Source of the DNA: Aliidiomarina haloalkalitolerans
Lineage (GTDB): Bacteria > Pseudomonadota > Gammaproteobacteria > Enterobacterales > Alteromonadaceae
Direction of reading: 5' to 3'
Length of the DNA stretch: 64,000 nucleotides
Assembly (NCBI RefSeq): GCF_003987315.1
Contig: NZ_PIPI01000003.1
Coordinates: 124,001 to 188,000, forward strand
The stretch's first letter is position 1. Every line of letters starts with the position of its first letter. Of this stretch, positions 60,350-64,000 are shown one piece after another. Below the pieces are notes generated by a model, which was not told where the DNA came from, ran no database searches, and saw only the letters and a program-made list of their open reading frames with translations. Both the position numbers and the translations under genes were made by a program.

Positions 60350-61117
60350 ATGCGCTTAAATTCTTGGGGTATCGGAGTTGTTGCTGCGAGCACTTTCATG
60401 TTTAACCAGACGCTCGCCGAGAGCTTACCGAAGCCTATCGAGATGCTTGCTCAGCAGGGACTAACCATCGTTGATACCTTTGAAGCTCCGGGTGGGCTTG
60501 TCGGTTATGCAGCGCGTTTTCAAGGCCAAGCCATCGCTCTCTATTTAACCCCAGACGGGGAACATGTACTTATTGGTAACTTGTTGAATCTTGCTGGTGA
60601 AGATATCGCAGCAGAACCCTTGTATCAGGCTGTGATTGGTCCTGAACAGGAACGTGCTTGGAATTTGATGGCCAATGCTAAATTAGTGCAAGACGGCGAT
60701 GTTAATGCACCGCGGGTGATTTACACGGTTACCGACCCAAATTGTCCGTATTGTCATCGTTTCCGCGAAGCGGCACAGCCTTGGATAGATGCCGGGTTAG
60801 TTCAATTGCGGCACTTAATGGTCGGAATTATTCGTGAAGAAAGCCTTACCCAAGCAGCCGCAATTATGGGGGCACCGGATCCGACGGCGGCGTTAGAACA
60901 ACATTTAGCGCGTTTAAACCGCGGTGGCATCGAAGCGACGCCGCGTTTTGTGCGAATTGGTAATGACGTCATTCGTGATAATCACCGCATTATTCGCGAA
61001 CTCGGTATTAGCGCCACACCTGTGGTGTACTACCGAGACAATAATAATCATGTCCAAGTGATTCGAGGTATGCCGCAACCGAACATGTTGGAGGCGGTAT
61101 TTGGGCCGCGTCCATAG
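60350..61117 (+). CDS. dsbG: Periplasmic thiol:disulfide interchange protein DsbG
   Basis: DsbC/DsbG-family protein (255 residues; E. coli DsbG 248) with a signal peptide (about 1-23), an N-terminal dimerisation domain and a thioredoxin domain with active site Cys132-Pro-Tyr-Cys135 in VTDPNCPYCHRF; the cis-Pro loop is ISATPVV. CPYC plus this sequence favours DsbG, which rescues sulfenylated cysteines, over DsbC (CGYC). GGAG precedes the ATG. No dsbD gene is in the window. Confidence 0.9.
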   Translation: MRLNSWGIGVVAASTFMFNQTLAESLPKPIEMLAQQGLTIVDTFEAPGGLVGYAARFQGQAIALYLTPDGEHVLIGNLLNLAGEDIAAEPLYQAVIGPEQERAWNLMANAKLVQDGDVNAPRVIYTVTDPNCPYCHRFREAAQPWIDAGLVQLRHLMVGIIREESLTQAAAIMGAPDPTAALEQHLARLNRGGIEATPRFVRIGNDVIRDNHRIIRELGISATPVVYYRDNNNHVQVIRGMPQPNMLEAVFGPRP

Positions 61118-61130
61118 TCTTTTCGTCACG

Positions 61131-61163
61131 ACAAAAACAGCAGCCTAGGGCTGCTGTTTTTGT
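61131..61163. terminator. Terminator overlapping a stop codon
   Basis: Perfect 15-bp stem (61131-61145 with 61149-61163) and a TAG loop. It serves dsbG on the plus strand. On the minus strand it contains the last codons of the YciI-like gene, whose stop codon (61145-61147) lies in the loop. Confidence 0.88.
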
Positions 61164-61657
61164 ATGCGCTCGTGGGTTGCGGGAACAGTTAACAGTGCGG
61201 CGCTGCCATACCATTGTGTCATGCGTAATTTAAACACACCTTTTTGAATCGCAGGGTCACGAGCGGCCAACGCTTGTGCTTCTTGCACATCGCTGGTTGC
61301 AAATAAATAGAGCCCGCGGAGATCACCGCCATTCACAAAAGGGCCAGCTAGAACGAGATGACCCTCATTAGCGAGTTGATTAATAGTTGCCATGTGCCCA
61401 CGCTGCAATTGCATGCGCTCTTCTTGACTCAGACCGGTTGCATCGCCGGTTTCCAAAAAAGCGAGAACGTAAAGCCGCATGCCATAGTCGTCGGCCCCTA
61501 GCTCAGCAGCCAGTTGCTCGTCATATCCGTTTGTCATACTGTCTTTCGATACGGTGCTCTTGGTAGACGTTTCCTGAGCGGAAATGCTTGCGCAAAAAAA
61601 TAGCAGTAAGGCTAACATGGCTTTGATTGTGAAATGCCTAGTTCCTGTGAATGCCAT
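61145..61657 (-). CDS. Secreted YciI-like protein
   Basis: Exported protein of 170 residues. A signal peptide (about 1-27, ending SAQE) is followed by a linker and a YCII-related dimeric alpha-beta barrel domain (about 60-155): YVLAFLETGDATGLSQEERMQLQRGHMATINQLANEGHLVLAGPF...GLYLFATSDVQEAQALAARDPAI. YciI-domain proteins are normally cytoplasmic and of unclear enzymatic role; export is unusual. GAGGA precedes ATG 61657. A BlaI-type core palindrome lies 33 bases upstream. Confidence 0.82.
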   Translation of the reverse strand: MAFTGTRHFTIKAMLALLLFFCASISAQETSTKSTVSKDSMTNGYDEQLAAELGADDYGMRLYVLAFLETGDATGLSQEERMQLQRGHMATINQLANEGHLVLAGPFVNGGDLRGLYLFATSDVQEAQALAARDPAIQKGVFKLRMTQWYGSAALLTVPATHERIQKQQP

Positions 61658-61689
61658 AGGTTTCCTCGAGGTGGTTGCGGGTGATATTG

Positions 61690-61699
61690 TACAATTGTA
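61690..61699. promoter_or_regulatory. Possible remote BlaI-type operator
   Basis: TACAATTGTA, identical to the 10-bp core of the BlaI operator at 57161-57170, lies between the divergent YciI-like and DUF2165 genes. The flanks do not extend the palindrome to 14 bp (left flank TG, right flank GT). Confidence 0.4.
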
Positions 61700-61762
61700 G
61701 TGTAGTTCGCTATGTTAGCACAGAAGCAGTAACACAGAATTAACAATTGGAGGTTAAGTTGG

Positions 61763-61863
61763 ACTCCTCACTAGGCAGAAATATCTGCCATAGGAGTGGA
61801 AGCCTAAACTGACTGGCACGCAGTATTCACTTCTTCTCTCAATAACAAGAAAATGGAGAAGAA
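61763..61863 (+). promoter_or_regulatory. Structured leader of the DUF2165 gene
   Basis: A nested hairpin, ACTCCT (61763-61768) with AGGAGT (61792-61797) enclosing GGCAGA (61774-61779) with TCTGCC (61784-61789) around an AATA loop. It is followed by a second hairpin, TTCTTCTC (61831-61838) with GAGAAGAA (61856-61863), that covers the ribosome site GGAG two bases before ATG 61866. The arrangement resembles a translational riboswitch or thermosensor; I do not recognise a known class. Confidence 0.5.
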
Positions 61864-61865
61864 CC

Positions 61866-62354
61866 ATGGCTTTACGTACTATTAAAATTCTACTCGTCGC
61901 AGCAATTGGCTTCATGTGTTTGTTTTACGCCTTGCAGAACATCGCCAACTTAGATGCCGCACACGGTTTTGTTGCAGCGGTCTTTAGCAACGCTGGACAT
62001 GAGATCTATCCCAATACCTTCTTTTTTGCGATTGAATCATCGGTCATTGTTTGGATTTGCCTCATCTTGATTATCACCCTTGAAGCGCTCGCCGGAATTG
62101 TGGCGCTTGCAGGTGCATTTGCAATGTTGCGTGCACGGCGTGAGGAGGCCAGTCTATTTAATGAGTCGAAATACTTTGCGTATCTGGGCGCTGGTATCGC
62201 ACTGTTGGTTTGGTTTGGATTATTTACAGTTCTCGGCGGTGCGTTCTTTCAAATGTGGCAAACGCCGCTTGGGGGTGGGTCGCTAGAAGGCTCATTTCAA
62301 TATTTAGGCTCTATTGCGCTAGTCACCTTATTTGTTAGTATGCCGGACCATTAG
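61866..62354 (+). CDS. DUF2165 membrane protein
   Basis: Integral membrane protein of 162 residues with four hydrophobic helices (about 5-25, 50-80, 82-92 merging, 103-128, 143-158). It matches the DUF2165 family by its small size, N-terminal helix, F-F-A-I-E-S and E-A-L-A-G-I segments. Function unknown. The ribosome site GGAG lies inside a hairpin of the leader. A CatA-like gene follows 53 bases later. Confidence 0.78.
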   Translation: MALRTIKILLVAAIGFMCLFYALQNIANLDAAHGFVAAVFSNAGHEIYPNTFFFAIESSVIVWICLILIITLEALAGIVALAGAFAMLRARREEASLFNESKYFAYLGAGIALLVWFGLFTVLGGAFFQMWQTPLGGGSLEGSFQYLGSIALVTLFVSMPDH

Positions 62355-62407
62355 TAGTTTTTAGCTGCCGAGGTTGCTATGCCTCGGTAGCTTTTTACGG
62401 AGCCGAG

Positions 62408-63061
62408 ATGAAGACCTATCTAGATTTAAAGAGTTGGAATCGCCAAGCACACTTCGAGTTTTATCGACATTTTGACGAGCCATTCTTTGGCCTCTGCGTC
62501 GACATTGATTGTGGTCGCGTATTGCAATGGTGTAAGGCGCAAAATCAGTCATTTTACCTGTTTTACGTGCATAAAATTGCTCAAGTGGTGAATGAGATAG
62601 AATCGTTTCGCTATCGACTTGAAGGTGAGCAGGTTGCGGTTTACGACGAGGTGGCAATGGGGGCGACAGTCGACCGAGCCGACGGTAGCTTTGGTTTTTC
62701 GTTCATTCCTTTTGTGCAAGACTTCCATGAGTTTGCTCGCGGTGCTGAAGCTGAATTTGCCCGGGTGCGGGCACGAACAGACCTAGAGCCTTCGAATGGT
62801 ACCGACAATGTTATTCACTTTTCAGCTGTTCCATGGGTGAAATTTACCGCCTTAAGCCATGCTCGGCGTTTCTCGACAAGCGATAGCTGTCCAAAAATAT
62901 CGGTCGGCAAGGTCACCAAGGTTCCAGCTTTTGATGCTGCTGGAGACCTAGTACAGAAACAAGTAATGCCGGTTTCAGTGCATGGTCACCATGCCTTGAT
63001 GGATGGCGCTGATATTGCTCGTTTTATGCACCGGCTGGAAGTGCTATTTGCGGAAGTTTAA
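62408..63061 (+). CDS. CatA-type chloramphenicol acetyltransferase homologue
   Basis: Trimeric acetyl-CoA-dependent O-acetyltransferase of the classical (type A) CAT fold, 217 residues. The N-terminus W-N-R-Q-A-H-F-E-F-Y-R-H, ISALPWV-like HFSAVPWVKF with the transition-state serine, and the catalytic HHALMDG (HHxxxDG) align along the whole length with CAT enzymes. Chloramphenicol may or may not be the natural substrate. There is no mobile element or composition change around it, so it looks like a resident chromosomal gene. Confidence 0.85.
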   Translation: MKTYLDLKSWNRQAHFEFYRHFDEPFFGLCVDIDCGRVLQWCKAQNQSFYLFYVHKIAQVVNEIESFRYRLEGEQVAVYDEVAMGATVDRADGSFGFSFIPFVQDFHEFARGAEAEFARVRARTDLEPSNGTDNVIHFSAVPWVKFTALSHARRFSTSDSCPKISVGKVTKVPAFDAAGDLVQKQVMPVSVHGHHALMDGADIARFMHRLEVLFAEV

Positions 63062-63074
63062 GGCAGCTAGCTCG

Positions 63075-63110
63075 AAAAAAAGGGCTGCAATTGTTTCGCA
63101 GCCCTTTTTT
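63075..63110. terminator. Bidirectional terminator after the CatA-like gene
   Basis: AAAGGGCTGC (to 63088) pairs with GCAGCCCTTT (from 63098) around a 9-base loop, with A and T runs outside. It serves the CatA-like gene (plus) and the YeeN-like gene (minus). Confidence 0.86.
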
Positions 63111-63166
63111 ATATCGTTATTTCACTCGAAGGGTCGCCTTAAGTAGGTCGACTTAATGCGCCTGAG

Positions 63167-63883
63167 TTACCACTGTGCGTTGTGAAATACGCGCTGAACG
63201 TCGTCACAATCTTCGAGCATATCGAGGAATTTTTCCATCATAGGTAAATCCTCAGCCGGCAAGTCCATCATGGTTTGTGGTACGAATTGAATTTCGTCGA
63301 CTTCAAATTCAATACCCTCAAAGGCGCTTAAGAGTGCTTGCTTGGTTTTCGCATACTCAGTATTCGGTGCGAATACAGTAATTTTTCCGTCTTCAGCTTC
63401 AACGTCTGTGACGTCTACATCGGCTTCCATGAGCGCTTCGAGCACTGCGTCCTCGTCGTCACCGGCAAACTTGAAAATCGAGCAATGATCAAACATGTGA
63501 GCAACCGAGCCCGGCGCACCAAGTTTGGTTTTGGTTTTGGTGAAACAGTTGCGCACTTCACCAACTGTTCGATTTGGATTGTCAGTTAAGCACTCAACGA
63601 TAACCATGCAGTTGCCAGGACCAAATCCTTCGTAACGGGCAGGAGAATAGTCTTCGCCGCCGACGCCAGACGCTTTGTCGAGCGCATTCTGGATCACGTG
63701 GGCTGGTACTTGGTCTTTGCGGGCGCGGTCAATTAAACCCCGTAATGACAAGTTCGCTGCGGGGTCAGTACCACCACTTTTCGCGACTACATAAATTTCA
63801 CGACCATATTTGCTGTAAATTCGGCTTTTTGTCGTAGCTGTTTTGGCAATCGAATCTTTTCGGTTTTGAAACGCGCGACCCAT
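63167..63883 (-). CDS. YebC/PmpR-family protein, YeeN type
   Basis: YebC/PmpR family (238 residues, the same length as E. coli YeeN). The [16 protein letters not shown] segment, [15 protein letters not shown], the [23 protein letters not shown] core and AGSV-like PGSVAHMFD are typical. Family members act as transcription regulators and/or help ribosomes pass proline-rich stretches. ATG 63883 has AGGA 7 bases upstream; the frame opens 25 codons earlier over a short tandem repeat. Confidence 0.9.
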   Translation of the reverse strand: MGRAFQNRKDSIAKTATTKSRIYSKYGREIYVVAKSGGTDPAANLSLRGLIDRARKDQVPAHVIQNALDKASGVGGEDYSPARYEGFGPGNCMVIVECLTDNPNRTVGEVRNCFTKTKTKLGAPGSVAHMFDHCSIFKFAGDDEDAVLEALMEADVDVTDVEAEDGKITVFAPNTEYAKTKQALLSAFEGIEFEVDEIQFVPQTMMDLPAEDLPMMEKFLDMLEDCDDVQRVFHNAQW

Positions 63884-63949
63884 AATTAAATCCTGTCTAA
63901 CAATGAATGTGCTTGCGCCGAAGCGGTGGCATTGCTGTTGATCGATGTT

Positions 63950-63973
63950 GTTGAGCAATGTCGTTGAGCAATG
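63950..63973. repeat. 13-bp-period direct repeat
   Basis: GTTGAGCAATG occurs at 63950-63960 and 63963-63973, upstream of the YeeN-like gene. A short duplication with no recognised role. Confidence 0.6.
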
Positions 63974-64000
63974 CCGTCAATTTATCATGACTTACCCGAG

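Noticed and set aside
62408-63061. Recently acquired resistance cassette
   Set aside because: No integron, transposon ends or integrase is visible, and base usage looks like the neighbours.

Overview
The window is a chromosomal segment of a gammaproteobacterium, most likely an alteromonad of the Idiomarinaceae (Idiomarina, Pseudidiomarina or Aliidiomarina). That is inferred from gene content and gene order alone: gmk-rpoZ-spoT...recG, ubiE-ubiJ-ubiB-tatABC-tatD-hemB, gppA-rhlB divergent from trxA-rho, and ubiD-fre are classic gammaproteobacterial neighbourhoods, and the proteins read as close relatives of the E. coli, Shewanella and Vibrio versions. I see no rRNA, tRNA, CRISPR array, prophage, transposase or insertion sequence. 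Coding density is high, and most transcription units end in recognisable hairpin terminators.

Layout. 0-11 kb holds a PAS-PAS-GGDEF diguanylate cyclase, azoR divergent from a LysR regulator, a Prx5-type peroxiredoxin, a periplasmic solute-binding-like protein, a pair of bacterial PH-domain membrane proteins, fpr, an alpha/beta hydrolase and a lemA-M48 protease pair. 11-20 kb holds gmk, rpoZ-spoT-ridA, an NhaC antiporter, a GNAT-nitrilase fusion and recG. 20-29 kb is one long co-directional run: ubiquinone genes ubiE-ubiJ-ubiB, the Tat translocase, an unknown coiled-coil secreted protein, tatD, a 7TM-DISM diguanylate cyclase and hemB. 29-36.5 kb holds gppA-rhlB divergent from trxA-rho (rho has a long structured leader), then ubiD-fre.

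36.5-42 kb is a thiamine-acquisition operon. A TPP riboswitch, whose downstream hairpin appears to hide the ribosome binding site, precedes a TonB-dependent receptor, an 84-residue YkoF-like thiamine-binding protein, a PnuC/PnuT-family permease, a thiamine/choline-kinase-like phosphotransferase and an MFS transporter. Together they could carry thiamine across the outer membrane, through the periplasm and inner membrane, and trap it by phosphorylation. 42-55 kb holds trhO, dps, a secreted nuclease overlapping pheA, an unknown secreted protein, udk-nupC, an MlaC-like protein, an unknown outer-membrane-like protein, gor and katG.

55-62 kb is the least ordinary part. A BlaI-type repressor and an M56 (BlaR1-like) protease carrying a TonB C-terminal domain share an intergenic region, with two BlaI-type palindromes, with a divergent secreted Sel1/TonB-C-like protein. 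A penicillin-binding-type serine hydrolase lipoprotein lies next door behind a perfect 22-bp tandem repeat. The 10-bp core of one BlaI palindrome recurs about 4.5 kb away, between a secreted YciI-like gene and a DUF2165 membrane protein. The DUF2165 gene itself has a structured leader with a hairpin over its ribosome binding site. The window closes with a CatA-type acetyltransferase and a YeeN/YebC-family gene.

Two candidates deserve most attention: the thiamine operon, with its small YkoF protein and duplicated anti-Shine-Dalgarno element, and the BlaI-M56-TonB/Sel1-serine-hydrolase cluster with its possible regulon.
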